Source: Palsa-1150 sp964531095 (lineage in GTDB: Bacteria; Myxococcota_A; Polyangia; Polyangiales; Polyangiaceae). From it: DNA of 64,000 bases. Position 1 is the stretch's first letter. The number at the start of each line of letters is the position of its first letter. The position numbers and the translations under genes were made by a program. Shown here piece after piece: positions 16,858-25,870 of this stretch. The stretch covers positions 27,642 through 91,641 of the forward strand of contig CAZHED010000023.1 of assembly GCA_964531095.1 (NCBI GenBank), in the 5' to 3' direction. Under the pieces are notes generated by a model. That model saw only the letters and a program-made list of their open reading frames with translations. It searched no databases and was not told the DNA's origin.

Positions 16858-17694
16858 TCACGCGTGGCCCAGTATCCAGTCTGCGATCTTGTCGGCTATG
16901 CCGCGCCATTCCGGCTCGCTCAGGACCTCGTGATAGAGCCCTTCGCGCGCGTCCCACGTCTTGTCTCGAGCGCCGATGGCGTCGAAGAACTCCCGTGCTC
17001 GGGTGTACTTCGAAACGGGGTCTGCCGTACCCATGACGACGTACGTCGGCATCACGAGCGACGCGGCCCGCTCGAATGCCCGGTCCTGCGCGGCCTCTGC
17101 CTCCGTGAAGAAGCGAACGTTCGCGGTATGAAAGACGAGCGGGTCATCGTCGTACTTGCGGGCGAGGGCTGTGTCGTGGGTGACGTCGGTGCCGCGAAGA
17201 CCGCTCCGCTGCGAGAGCGTGGGCCAGACGCGCGACGCGATCCGGACGCCGATTCGCTTGAGGGGCGGAACACGGATGGCTAGTCCCATGAATGGCGCGC
17301 TGAGGACGAGAGCGCGCCAGGGCGCCGGCCTCGCCAGGACGGACGAGGCGGCGATGAGCCCACCCAAGCTGTGGCCGAATAGGAACGCGGGAAGGCCACT
17401 CTTTGTCGTGAGACGCTCGAGCTCGCGGACGTCGTTCAGGAAGTCGCCGAAGCGCTCGCAGTAGCCGCGCCTGCCTTCAGCGCGGCCGTGCCCGCGGAGA
17501 TCAATCGCGACCGAGGCGATGCCCCGCTCTGCCCAAGCGTCCATGACACGCGCGTATCGAGCGGCGTACTCGGCGTAGCCATGCACGAGGCCGACGACGG
17601 CCACAGCCCTTCCGTCCGGTGTGACGGAGCACGAGTAAAGGCCGGGCCCAGGCGTGGCCGCTCGCGACAATGCCCCTTCGGCGCGCGTCGTCAT
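16858..17694 (-). CDS. Alpha/beta hydrolase, monoacylglycerol lipase/lysophospholipase-like
   Basis: 278 residues. The family Hydrolase_4 layout is visible: oxyanion region VHGYAEYAARY, IDLRGHGRAEGRRG, nucleophile elbow GHSLGG, an acid in GTADPVSKY and a His in EGLYHEVLSE. The family hydrolyses ester bonds of monoacylglycerols or lysophospholipids. No signal peptide. Convergent with the ferredoxin gene and divergent from the M15-type gene at 17778. Substrate inferred from family only. Confidence 0.85.
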   Translation of the reverse strand: MTTRAEGALSRAATPGPGLYSCSVTPDGRAVAVVGLVHGYAEYAARYARVMDAWAERGIASVAIDLRGHGRAEGRRGYCERFGDFLNDVRELERLTTKSGLPAFLFGHSLGGLIAASSVLARPAPWRALVLSAPFMGLAIRVPPLKRIGVRIASRVWPTLSQRSGLRGTDVTHDTALARKYDDDPLVFHTANVRFFTEAEAAQDRAFERAASLVMPTYVVMGTADPVSKYTRAREFFDAIGARDKTWDAREGLYHEVLSEPEWRGIADKIADWILGHA

Positions 17695-17777
17695 GGCGAG
17701 TGTAGCCTAACGCACACAACCCGCTCCGCGAGGCGAATCGTGCTGGCCTACGCCGTCAGTCAGAGTACTTTTCACAG

Positions 17778-18383
17778 GTGGGCCAGCACGCGAGAGCCGT
17801 TCTTCTGCTTATCGCATCAGCCTCTGCGTTGACGTTCGCGGCGCAACCTGCACTCCCGGAAGCCCGCGTCCCCCACGGCGGGGGGCTCGCCCAAAAGAAA
17901 GGGCCCCTCGTCGACGCGGAGAGTGGCCCACCGCTCCTGTCGACGCTCGATCAGGTGCACACCGGTGAGCACGTCGCGCTCGACGCCGAGTGGCCAACAC
18001 AGCCCCAGTTCGAGGCGCTCCTCGCCGACCGGGTGACCGGCGTGAAGCACGCGGTGGATCAGCGCTTGCTCGGCCTCTTGCGGGCGCTGGCGGCCAAGCA
18101 CCCGGGGGGCCGAATCGAGCTCGTGAGCGGGTTCCGCAGCCCGAAGCTCAACGAGATGCTGCGCAAGAAGGGCCACCATGTTTCGTCGCACAGCCAGCAC
18201 TCCCTAGGCCAGGCCTGCGACTTTCGCATCGTCCCGGGGGGCGAGCAGGCCGCGCTCGACCCTCGCGTCGTCGAGCGTGAGATCCGCGCGCTCGGGTGGG
18301 ACGGGGGCGTCGGCGTGTATCCGACCAAAGACGACTGGTTCGTCCATGCAGACGTCGGGCGGAACCGGCGCTGGGTGAACTAA
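17778..18383 (+). CDS. Secreted M15/DUF882-type murein peptidase
   Basis: 201 residues with a GTG start and a signal peptide (ending near FAAQPA). The DUF882/YcbK-like domain (about 85-200) has the zinc-site pattern: SGFRSPKLNEML, then SSHSQHSLGQACDF (His and Asp) and WFVHADVG (His). These proteins cleave peptide bonds in peptidoglycan cross-links. A second protein of this type is at 48968-49654. Followed after 13 bp by the histidine kinase gene, so the two may be co-transcribed. Confidence 0.82.
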   Translation: MGQHARAVLLLIASASALTFAAQPALPEARVPHGGGLAQKKGPLVDAESGPPLLSTLDQVHTGEHVALDAEWPTQPQFEALLADRVTGVKHAVDQRLLGLLRALAAKHPGGRIELVSGFRSPKLNEMLRKKGHHVSSHSQHSLGQACDFRIVPGGEQAALDPRVVEREIRALGWDGGVGVYPTKDDWFVHADVGRNRRWVN

Positions 18384-18396
18384 GAGGCCGCGGCAG

Positions 18397-19899
18397 GTGG
18401 GTGCCCCTTCTGCCACCGACTCGGCCGGCGCGATCGAGCTTTTCGCGGGCGTCCTGTTCGCGCTCGCGTTTGTGCGACGGCGGGGTGACCGGGAGAGTGG
18501 CGTAGCGGCGCTCTTGTGCTTTGCGGCGGCCGTGCACGCCACAGGGGTCAACGTCGCCATGCACGCGTCGGGTCCCTTCGCGGCCATCGCGGCCGAACGC
18601 ACTGCGTGGCTGGGGCTGGTGGCGGCGCTGCCCCTAGCCGTTCACGTCGCGATGGCCTTTTCGGCGGGTCCCCCTTCGCGGGGACTCCTCGCGGCGCTGT
18701 ACGGAGGCGCCGCGGGGTGGGCCTTGCTTGACGTTTTCGGCCTGCCACATGGCGGGGGCTCGATCGGCGGCGTGGATGCGGCGCACCGCTGGGCGCCGAT
18801 CGGGCCGTTCAGCGTCCTGGCATACACCGCGTCCGTGGTCGCTTCGGTCGGAACGATGGTCGTCGTGGCGCGAGCCTACCTGGCCGGGCGCCGCGAGGCG
18901 TTGGCCGTCGTCATGGGCGCGACCGTTCTCTTGGCGACAGCCATCAACGATCTCGGGGTCGCGACCGGGGCGCTCTCTACGGGCCTGCTCATCGACGCCG
19001 GACTCGCGGCGTTCGTAGCCAGTGTCACGAGCACGCGGAGCGCGCGGTTCGCTTCACTCACTGTCGATCTCGAGCGGCGCACCAAAGAGTTGCGCACGCG
19101 CACGGGCGAGCTGCGCCGCTCCTACGAAGATCTTCGTGCGGCGAAGGAGGAGCTCGTCAAGAAGGAACAGCTCGCGGTCGTCGGAGAGCTGGCCGCGGTC
19201 ATCGCGCACGAGGTGCGCAACCCGCTCGCGATCATCGCAAACGCCGTGTCCGGTCTGCGCAAGCAGTCGATTTCGCGCCAAGATCACGAGACGCTCCTCG
19301 CGATCCTCGAAGAGGAGACGAGTCGCCTGAACCGGCTCGTGACCGATCTCCTGCGTTACGCGCGTCCCGTCAACATTCAGCGATCCGACTTTTCCCTCGC
19401 GGACGTGCTCGACCGCGCGCTCATCCTCGCCAGCCAGGACCGTAAAGGCATCAAGACGGACTTCATAGTCGACGGTCACGACGGCCGAATTTGGGGAGAC
19501 GCCAACCTCTTGCGCCAAGTGTTCGACAACCTCGTCGCCAACGCAGTTCAGGCGATGGGAGCGGGCGGTCACCTCACGGTTCGCGTTCGCGCGGCAACCG
19601 AGAACGAAGTGGACGGCGTCGCGGTGGACATCACCGACACGGGCGAAGGAATGGACACGCAAGTGCGGACGCGCGCGCGCGATCCGTTCTTCACGACGCG
19701 CCCGAGCGGCACCGGACTCGGCCTGGCCATCGTGGATCGCATCGTGGACGCGCACGGTGGTTACCTGGCCATCGACAGCCGGTCGGGCGAAGGTACGACC
19801 GTCACGGTGTTCTTGCCGACCGGGTCACCGATGGGGCCGGTGCACCCCCGCAGCCGCGCGCCCAAGCCTCCGTCCGAGGCGTCCGGTCCAGCGACCTAG
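18397..19899 (+). CDS. Membrane sensor histidine kinase (orphan)
   Basis: 500 residues, GTG start. Residues 1-215 are about seven hydrophobic helices forming a membrane sensor. A short coiled coil (about 225-255) leads to HisKA with phospho-acceptor His271 (IAHEVRNPL) and a HATPase domain: N box DNLVANAVQAM, G1 DTGEGMD, F/G2 FFTTRPSGTGLGLAI. The catalytic parts are complete. There is no response-regulator gene within the window, so the partner is unknown. Possibly in an operon with the M15-type peptidase gene, which would fit cell-wall sensing. Confidence 0.9.
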   Translation: MGAPSATDSAGAIELFAGVLFALAFVRRRGDRESGVAALLCFAAAVHATGVNVAMHASGPFAAIAAERTAWLGLVAALPLAVHVAMAFSAGPPSRGLLAALYGGAAGWALLDVFGLPHGGGSIGGVDAAHRWAPIGPFSVLAYTASVVASVGTMVVVARAYLAGRREALAVVMGATVLLATAINDLGVATGALSTGLLIDAGLAAFVASVTSTRSARFASLTVDLERRTKELRTRTGELRRSYEDLRAAKEELVKKEQLAVVGELAAVIAHEVRNPLAIIANAVSGLRKQSISRQDHETLLAILEEETSRLNRLVTDLLRYARPVNIQRSDFSLADVLDRALILASQDRKGIKTDFIVDGHDGRIWGDANLLRQVFDNLVANAVQAMGAGGHLTVRVRAATENEVDGVAVDITDTGEGMDTQVRTRARDPFFTTRPSGTGLGLAIVDRIVDAHGGYLAIDSRSGEGTTVTVFLPTGSPMGPVHPRSRAPKPPSEASGPAT

Positions 19900-19997
19900 A
19901 TCGCCTGCGCGCTGCTCTGGCTTCGAATCTGAGTCGTGGACGTGGTCGTTACGTCCCCGTTAACGGCGGCTGTCGCTGCCACCGCAGCCGACTCGGC

Positions 19998-20026
19998 TTG
20001 GCTAGGGACAGGCCCTAAACTAATAA
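19998..20026 (+). promoter_or_regulatory. Putative sigma-70 promoter of bioA, near-leaderless
   Basis: TTGGCT (19998-20003), a 17-bp spacer and TAATAA (20021-20026), an AT-rich island in GC-rich DNA. A start about 7 bp after the -10 box would lie only some 7 nt before the bioA ATG at 20040, which has no clear Shine-Dalgarno sequence. Confidence 0.45.
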
Positions 20027-20039
20027 GGCGATCTGCACA

Positions 20040-21341
20040 ATGGACCGGGACAGCATCGTTCGCATCGACCGCCAGCATGTTTGGCATCCGTACACGCCCA
20101 TGGATGCGTGGCAGGACACCGATCCGATCGTCGTCCGGCGTGCGGAGGGCGTTTGGCTCGAAGACGTCGATGGGCGGCGCTATATCGACGGCAACGCGTC
20201 GTGGAACGTCGCTGCCCTGGGTCACGGCCACCCGCGTCTCGTGCGCGCGCTCGAGGACCAGGCACGAACGCTGGCGCACTGTTCGCTCTTCGGGATCACG
20301 CACGAGCCAGCGGCTCGCCTCGCCGAAGAGCTCGTGGCCGTCGCTCCGCGCCACGGGCATCGCGCCTTGACGCGCGCCTTCTTCGTCGACGACGGCTCGA
20401 CGGCCGTCGACGCCGCGCTCAAGATGTGCGTGCAGGCGTGGCGACAGCTCGGCGCGCCGAGCAAGTCTCGCTTCGTCGCCCTCGACGGAGCCTTCCACGG
20501 CGACACGGTCGGCGCCACGAGCCTCGGAGGCGTCGAGGTGTTCCGCCGCCCCTACGCGGGAGTGACGTTCGACTGCGTCCACGTCCCTTTTCCGGCCGAG
20601 GGCGCGTATCAGCAGGCGTTCTCGGCAATCGCTCGCTTGGTCCGCCAAGAGAGCGACACGATCGCAGCCGTCTTCGTCGAGCCGGTTGTCCAAGCCGTCG
20701 CCGGGATGCGCATCTACGACGCCGCGTTTCTTCGTCAGCTTCGCGATCTCTGTGATGCACACGATGTATGGCTGGTCGCCGACGAGGTGTTCACGGGATA
20801 TGGCCGCGTCGGGCCGATGTGGGCCTGCGAGCTGGCGGCGGTGACCCCCGACATTCTTTGCGTGGGCAAGGCGTTCGCGGCCGTCGTGCCGATGGGGGCC
20901 GTGCTCGCGACCGAGCAGGTGCTATCCGCCTTCGGTGGTGGACGCGAGCGCGCCTTTTTGCACGGACACACGTTCTGCGGCAACCCGCTGGGGGCGGCGC
21001 TTGCCCGCGAGGTGCTGGCGATTTACCGCGACGAACGAATCCTCGAGCGGGCCGCGCAGCTCGCTCCGGTTATTGCACGCGGATTCGACCGGCTCGCGCG
21101 ACTTCCAGGCGTCGAACGGGTGCGATCCGTGGGCATGATCGGGGCCGCGGACCTGGCGGACGACCGCGAAGGCTATCTCGGCGCAATCGGCTGGCGCGTT
21201 TACGACGAGGCACGCAGGCGCGGTGCGTATCTACGGCCGCTCGGCCGCACGGTCTACGTCTGCCCTCCGCTGACCATCGAAGCGGACGACCTGAACCGTC
21301 TGCTCGCCATTCTTGAAGAGAGTGTGCGCGCGGCTACCTGA
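20040..21341 (+). CDS. bioA: Adenosylmethionine-8-amino-7-oxononanoate aminotransferase BioA
   Basis: 433 residues, class III PLP aminotransferase. It converts KAPA to DAPA in biotin synthesis. Diagnostic BioA features: N-terminal HVWHPYTPM, GRRYIDGNASWN, GITHEP, the PLP-contacting DEVFTGYGR, the Schiff-base Lys277 in CVGKAF, and a C-terminal RPLGRTVYVCPPL. The amino donor (AdoMet or Lys) is not decided here. Other bio genes are absent, so it is a solitary copy. The 3' end overlaps the convergent cupredoxin gene by 8 bp. Confidence 0.92.
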   Translation: MDRDSIVRIDRQHVWHPYTPMDAWQDTDPIVVRRAEGVWLEDVDGRRYIDGNASWNVAALGHGHPRLVRALEDQARTLAHCSLFGITHEPAARLAEELVAVAPRHGHRALTRAFFVDDGSTAVDAALKMCVQAWRQLGAPSKSRFVALDGAFHGDTVGATSLGGVEVFRRPYAGVTFDCVHVPFPAEGAYQQAFSAIARLVRQESDTIAAVFVEPVVQAVAGMRIYDAAFLRQLRDLCDAHDVWLVADEVFTGYGRVGPMWACELAAVTPDILCVGKAFAAVVPMGAVLATEQVLSAFGGGRERAFLHGHTFCGNPLGAALAREVLAIYRDERILERAAQLAPVIARGFDRLARLPGVERVRSVGMIGAADLADDREGYLGAIGWRVYDEARRRGAYLRPLGRTVYVCPPLTIEADDLNRLLAILEESVRAAT

Positions 21342-21717
21342 CGACGAGCGCGCCCTTGTACATGGCCATGCCGCACTGGAATGTCAGGGTCCGTGAAGCG
21401 TCGGTCGGCACATCGATGGTGACCGGCCGGTTCAGCGGCAGGTCCTTCTTGATTCCTAGATCTGGAAAAACGACTTCCTTCGCACACGTGTCGTCGGTCG
21501 TGCGTTCGAAAGTGACCGCTACCGTGGATCCGGCCGCCCCCTTGGGCAGCGTCAGAGACGTGGGCAGGAAGCCGTGCTCGCCGACCGCGACGTGGGGGGT
21601 CGTGGTCGGGACAGACGAGGCCTCGGGGGTCGACTCTGCCTTCTTGTCACACGCCGGCGCGACGGCGAGGGCGACCCAGAGGATGTGGGCTTGGACGCGC
21701 ATCAGGGTGTGCAACAT
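21334..21717 (-). CDS. Small cupredoxin-like lipoprotein
   Basis: 127 residues from ATG 21717; a shorter start at 21702 gives a neater signal peptide (MRVQAHILWVALAVAPAC) with a lipoprotein-type Cys. The domain (about 40-127) is a cupredoxin-like beta-sandwich with GFLPTSLTLPKG, TCAKEVVFPDLGI and a C-terminal FQCGMAMYKGALVV. Cys and Met in the last segment are candidate copper ligands, but the classical His between them is not seen, so metal binding is uncertain. Periplasmic; role unknown. Neither start has a clear ribosome site. Confidence 0.65.
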   Translation of the reverse strand: MLHTLMRVQAHILWVALAVAPACDKKAESTPEASSVPTTTPHVAVGEHGFLPTSLTLPKGAAGSTVAVTFERTTDDTCAKEVVFPDLGIKKDLPLNRPVTIDVPTDASRTLTFQCGMAMYKGALVVR

Positions 21718-21836
21718 AGTGGGAGCGTGGAAACAAAGAGATCAAAAAGATGAGGAAAGGTGACGATGCGGCTGGTTGATCTCGATCCACCGAACTTCGT
21801 GATCTTGCCGGCTCCTTTGTGACTGTCCCCACTTTT

Positions 21837-23204
21837 CTAGCGAAGAATCTCGACGATCATCCGCGTACGGCCGACGAGTAGCTCGTCGCCGTGCACGAGC
21901 TCTTGCTCGCCCTTGATGCGCACGAAGACGCCGGTCTGCGCGCCGAGATCGGTCACCAGGATCGCCCCCGCCTGCTCCTCGACCAGACAATGCTGGTCGC
22001 CCACCAACGGGTCGGCAGGGAAGATGAAGTCACCGTGGGTCGAGCCGATCTGCAGCGTGGTTCCCCGTGCGAGCACGCAAGCACCGAGCGAGCCGCCCTC
22101 GAAGATCTGGACGACGCGAAAGGACGAGAGCCACTTCGGCGACGAATAGAAGTACGTGGGGCCGGGCCCCGGCCCGTCTTTTGGGATCGGGTTGCGCTCG
22201 ATGCGCAGGAGCTGGTCGCCCACGACGAACTCGTCGCCCGGCCCGAGCTCGACCCGCGCCTTGATGCGCAAGAACACGCCGTTGCCCGCTTCGAAGTCGT
22301 GCAGCCATAGGCGCCCGCCACGAAACCGGATCGCCGCCTCGCGCGGATGACAGAACGACTCGCCAGGCAGGGCGATCGAGCCTTGGGATCCGATGATGGC
22401 TTCTGTTCCGAGCGGCTGGTACACCCCCGGCCCGCCACCGAGGCTGCGCGTAACGTTCAAACGGAAGTGCGCTCGTCGCTTCTCCACCGACGCTGGCGCC
22501 CCGGCCTCGACGATCGGCGCGCTCTCCCCGTCGGCCTGCACACGGGACTTCTTCTGCGTGGCGAGCTTTTGAACGTCCACCTTCGGCGGATGATCGAGCA
22601 CCTGCATGCCGCCGATGGCGCGCCCGGCGATAATTTCGTCGAACTTGCCGTCGCGCAGCGAAACGGCCATCTCGAGCTGCTGGCTTTTCATAAGCTGCCG
22701 CACGAACTGCGCGACGTCGTCGCGGTGCACGTGTTCGGCGTACGTGCGCTTGTGGCTCTTGATCACGCGCCCGCCGTCGGCGAAAAGGTGGGTGATGACG
22801 TGCGGCTTGTCCAAGCCGCTGTCCTCGGTCTGAATGTGAAACGTATGGTTGTGGTACTTGACGTTGTTGTTAAACCCGACCTGAGCGCGCAAAAACGAGG
22901 GCCGGACTACCTCACGCTCGAGCTTGCGAAGCTCTTCGGGCGACCAGCGCGCGATGGCGTCTTGCAGCGGCGCGTGGTCGCCCGCGACGCCCTCCATGCG
23001 CTCGAAGGCGAGCTTGGCCAAGAGCGACGACGGATCGACGCGCAGCGCTTCGGCAAGCAGATTCTGCCCTTCGGCGTCGTTGGGTCCGTTTGCTGCCCAG
23101 GCCGAGAGCAAGGCCACCGCGTCGTCGAGCCGCCCCTTGTCGAGCAGCCACTTGGCGACTCGTGAGGCGGATTCACGTGGCTGAACTGGGCCGCCGGCTG
23201 CCAT
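21837..23204 (-). CDS. Double FHA-domain protein
   Basis: 455 residues from ATG 23204 (GGTGG site). An N-terminal helical TPR-like part (about 1-75) is followed by a conserved myxobacterial segment (FHIQTEDSG, ITHLFADGGRVIKSHK) and two FHA-like beta-sandwiches: about 265-345 (CHPREAAIRF, GNGVFLRI) and about 375-455 (DQHCLVEEQ, TGVFVRI). FHA domains bind phospho-Thr peptides, so it may read out Ser/Thr kinase activity. The usual GR..S..H signature is degenerate in both domains. Divergent from mutS2 with about 56 bp between starts. Cytoplasmic. Confidence 0.78.
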   Translation of the reverse strand: MAAGGPVQPRESASRVAKWLLDKGRLDDAVALLSAWAANGPNDAEGQNLLAEALRVDPSSLLAKLAFERMEGVAGDHAPLQDAIARWSPEELRKLEREVVRPSFLRAQVGFNNNVKYHNHTFHIQTEDSGLDKPHVITHLFADGGRVIKSHKRTYAEHVHRDDVAQFVRQLMKSQQLEMAVSLRDGKFDEIIAGRAIGGMQVLDHPPKVDVQKLATQKKSRVQADGESAPIVEAGAPASVEKRRAHFRLNVTRSLGGGPGVYQPLGTEAIIGSQGSIALPGESFCHPREAAIRFRGGRLWLHDFEAGNGVFLRIKARVELGPGDEFVVGDQLLRIERNPIPKDGPGPGPTYFYSSPKWLSSFRVVQIFEGGSLGACVLARGTTLQIGSTHGDFIFPADPLVGDQHCLVEEQAGAILVTDLGAQTGVFVRIKGEQELVHGDELLVGRTRMIVEILR

Positions 23205-23260
23205 CTGCCACCAATCATCATCGCGGGCTGCACCCGCATGCAAGTATTGTCGAGAGCTTC

Positions 23261-25657
23261 TTGCATCCGCTCCGTCCCGACCCCTGTCCGCCAAAGACCC
23301 GCTCCGACCTGGAATGGGACGCCGTGCTCCGTTCTCTCGCGGATCGCTGCGCAGGGCCGCTCGGCCGCGCGCTCGCCTTGACTCTGGCGTTCGGTACGAC
23401 CCGCGACGAGTCCCGCGCGTCCCTCCGACAGTCAGGCGAAGCCTCCGGGCTACTCATAGAGGGCAGGCCGCTTCCAGTCGGGCAGGTCGATGACGTTCGC
23501 GAGGCGGTCGAGCGCGCGCGCATCGGCGGCGTGCTGGCGCCAGCCGAGCTCCGAGCGATCGGTCGCGCCCTCGGAGCGGCCCGCGCACTCCGGCGCTTTC
23601 TCGGGACGCGTCGCGCGAATCTCCCGGCGCTCTTCGAGGCTTGTTCGACCGATCCGACGCTGGACGATCTCGCAGACGAGATCGACGGCAGCTTCGACGC
23701 GGACGGGACGCTGGCCGATCGCGCCAGCCCGCGGCTGCGCGAGCTCCGCGGCGAGTGGCACACCGCGCGCCAGCGCATGCTCGCGCGCATGGAGGAGCTT
23801 CTGTCCCGCTACGACGCGGTGGTGCAAGACGGTTTCATCACCGAGCGCGAGGGGCGGTGGGTGCTGCCGGTGCGCAGCGACGCCCACGAGCGTTTCCCGG
23901 GCATCGTCCACGCGACGAGTGCGAGCGGGGCGACTTTGTTCGTCGAGCCACGCGCGGTCGTGCCCATGGGAAATCGGCTGAAGGTGCTCGAGGCGGAAGT
24001 GAGGCGCGAGGAGGAAGCGGTGTACGCACGCCTCACGGCGTTGATCGCCGACGCCATCCCCAGCGTGGACGCCGCGGTTGGCGCGCTGGCTCTCGCCGAC
24101 GTCCGCGCCGCAACGGCGAAGCTCGCGCGTGACGCAGAGCTTGTCTTCCCCGTCCTATCGGACGAGCCACGCCTCGAGTTGAAAGGCGCGCGGCACCTCC
24201 TTCTCGCCCTGGATCTACCTCGCGTGGTGCCGAGCGACCTCGCTATCGAGGCGGGTCGAGCGATCGTCGTCAGCGGGCCCAACGCCGGCGGCAAGACGGT
24301 CGCCCTGAAGACGATGGGGCTCGCGGCGCTCATGGTGCGCGCGGGCCTGCCTGTCCCGTGCGCCGAGGGGAGCGTCGTCGGCCTGTTCGACGTCGTGCTC
24401 ACCGACGTCGGCGACGATCAGAGCTTGCAGAAGAACCTCTCGACGTTCAGTGCGCACGTCTCCAATCTTGCCGGGATCCTTCAGGAGACCACGCGCGGCG
24501 CGCTCGTCCTGCTCGACGAGCTCGCGGGAGGCACCGATCCGCGCGAAGGCGAGGCGTTGGCCGCGGGCGTTCTCGACAGTCTCTGTGCCCGCGGGGGCGC
24601 GGTCGCCGCGACGACGCACTACGAGGGGCTGAAGGCGCTCGCCCTCGCCGACGAGCGTTTCGTCAACGCCAGCGTCGGATTCGACATCGCGACGATGGCG
24701 CCGACGTTCCAGCTCGTGATGGGCATTCCCGGCAGCTCGAGTGCGCTCGCAGTCGCGCGAAGGTTCGGGATGCCGGCAACGGTGATCGAGCGGGCGGAGC
24801 GGTTCCTGACGAGGGAGGACCGCAGCTTCGAGGCCGTGGTGAGGAAGCTACACGATGAACGCGCTGCGCTCGAGCTCGCGCGCGCCGCGGCGGAACAGCG
24901 CGAGCGCGAGGCTCGAGCGACCTCGACCCAGCTCGAGGCCGAGTTGGCGGCGGCGAAGAGCCGCGAGGATCGGATGCTCTCCGACGAGACCCGCGAGCTG
25001 ATGGACAGGCTTCGGCGCGTGCGCGAGGACCTGCGCGCGGCGCAGGCGCGGCTCCGCGCCAAGAAGGTCGAGCCGGAGGCGCTGCGCGAGGTCGAACGGG
25101 CGATCGAGCGAGTGGCCGGCGAGGTGGCCATCGGCGGCGCCCTCGAGCCTTCCGACAAGAGCGCCGACCAACGCCTTCGCGACCCGGTGAAGCGGGCGGA
25201 TCTGCGAAAGGGGGCTCGTGTGTGGGTGCCCCGCCTTCGAGCCGAGGCGGAGGTCGTTGACCTGATGGCGGGAGGGCAGGTTCGGGTCGCCGCCGGCCCT
25301 CTCAAGCTGACCGTGTCGGCGAGCGAGCTCCGCACGACCGTGAACGTCGAGCCCCCGCCGCCGCGCCCGTCTTCCCACCTGGCGGCCCCGGTCGACGAAG
25401 CGCCGCTGCAGACACGCGACAACACGTGCGATCTGCGCGGGCTGCGGGTCGACGACGCGATTGCGATGGCGACGGCCTTTCTCGACCGCGCCATCACGGA
25501 AGGACGGCGTGCTGTCTTTCTGCTTCATGGTCACGGCACGGGGGCTCTCCGCGACGCGCTTCGCAAGGAGCTCGCGCGCTCAGCGTACGTCGCACGACTT
25601 TCGGGTGTCGAAGCGGACCGGGGCGGGGATGGGGTCACCCTCGTCTGGCTCGCGTGA
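23261..25657 (+). CDS. mutS2: MutS2 ATPase with Smr nuclease domain
   Basis: About 798 residues from TTG 23261, chosen because MutS2 proteins begin just before the KTRSDLEWDAVL segment; no ATG fits. Core helices (to about 320) precede the MutS ATPase: Walker A GPNAGGKT, Walker B LVLLDELAGGTDP, and THYEGLK. A coiled coil rich in Glu/Arg/Ala (about 520-640) and a C-terminal Smr domain follow, with CDLRG and HGHGTG motifs (about 715-798). MutS2 acts in anti-recombination or on collided ribosomes; mismatch-recognition residues of MutS are absent. Start is the weak point. Confidence 0.9.
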   Translation: MHPLRPDPCPPKTRSDLEWDAVLRSLADRCAGPLGRALALTLAFGTTRDESRASLRQSGEASGLLIEGRPLPVGQVDDVREAVERARIGGVLAPAELRAIGRALGAARALRRFLGTRRANLPALFEACSTDPTLDDLADEIDGSFDADGTLADRASPRLRELRGEWHTARQRMLARMEELLSRYDAVVQDGFITEREGRWVLPVRSDAHERFPGIVHATSASGATLFVEPRAVVPMGNRLKVLEAEVRREEEAVYARLTALIADAIPSVDAAVGALALADVRAATAKLARDAELVFPVLSDEPRLELKGARHLLLALDLPRVVPSDLAIEAGRAIVVSGPNAGGKTVALKTMGLAALMVRAGLPVPCAEGSVVGLFDVVLTDVGDDQSLQKNLSTFSAHVSNLAGILQETTRGALVLLDELAGGTDPREGEALAAGVLDSLCARGGAVAATTHYEGLKALALADERFVNASVGFDIATMAPTFQLVMGIPGSSSALAVARRFGMPATVIERAERFLTREDRSFEAVVRKLHDERAALELARAAAEQREREARATSTQLEAELAAAKSREDRMLSDETRELMDRLRRVREDLRAAQARLRAKKVEPEALREVERAIERVAGEVAIGGALEPSDKSADQRLRDPVKRADLRKGARVWVPRLRAEAEVVDLMAGGQVRVAAGPLKLTVSASELRTTVNVEPPPPRPSSHLAAPVDEAPLQTRDNTCDLRGLRVDDAIAMATAFLDRAITEGRRAVFLLHGHGTGALRDALRKELARSAYVARLSGVEADRGGDGVTLVWLA

Positions 25658-25870
25658 CCGCCCGCCCGTGACGACCGGCTCGCCGGCTCGCCGAGCTTCT
25701 CGGCCGGGCCCGCGACTCCGGCGCGCAGGGCGTGGCAGGGAAGCGCGGAGAGCGGCGCGACCTCCTGGGTCTTGCGCGCGATCTGCGAGTGAAACCTTGA
25801 ACGAGAGAGAGCCCAGAGCGCAGGCGCGCCTCTTGCGATGCACCGGCTCATCGCAGGAGTCAAAACCAAC

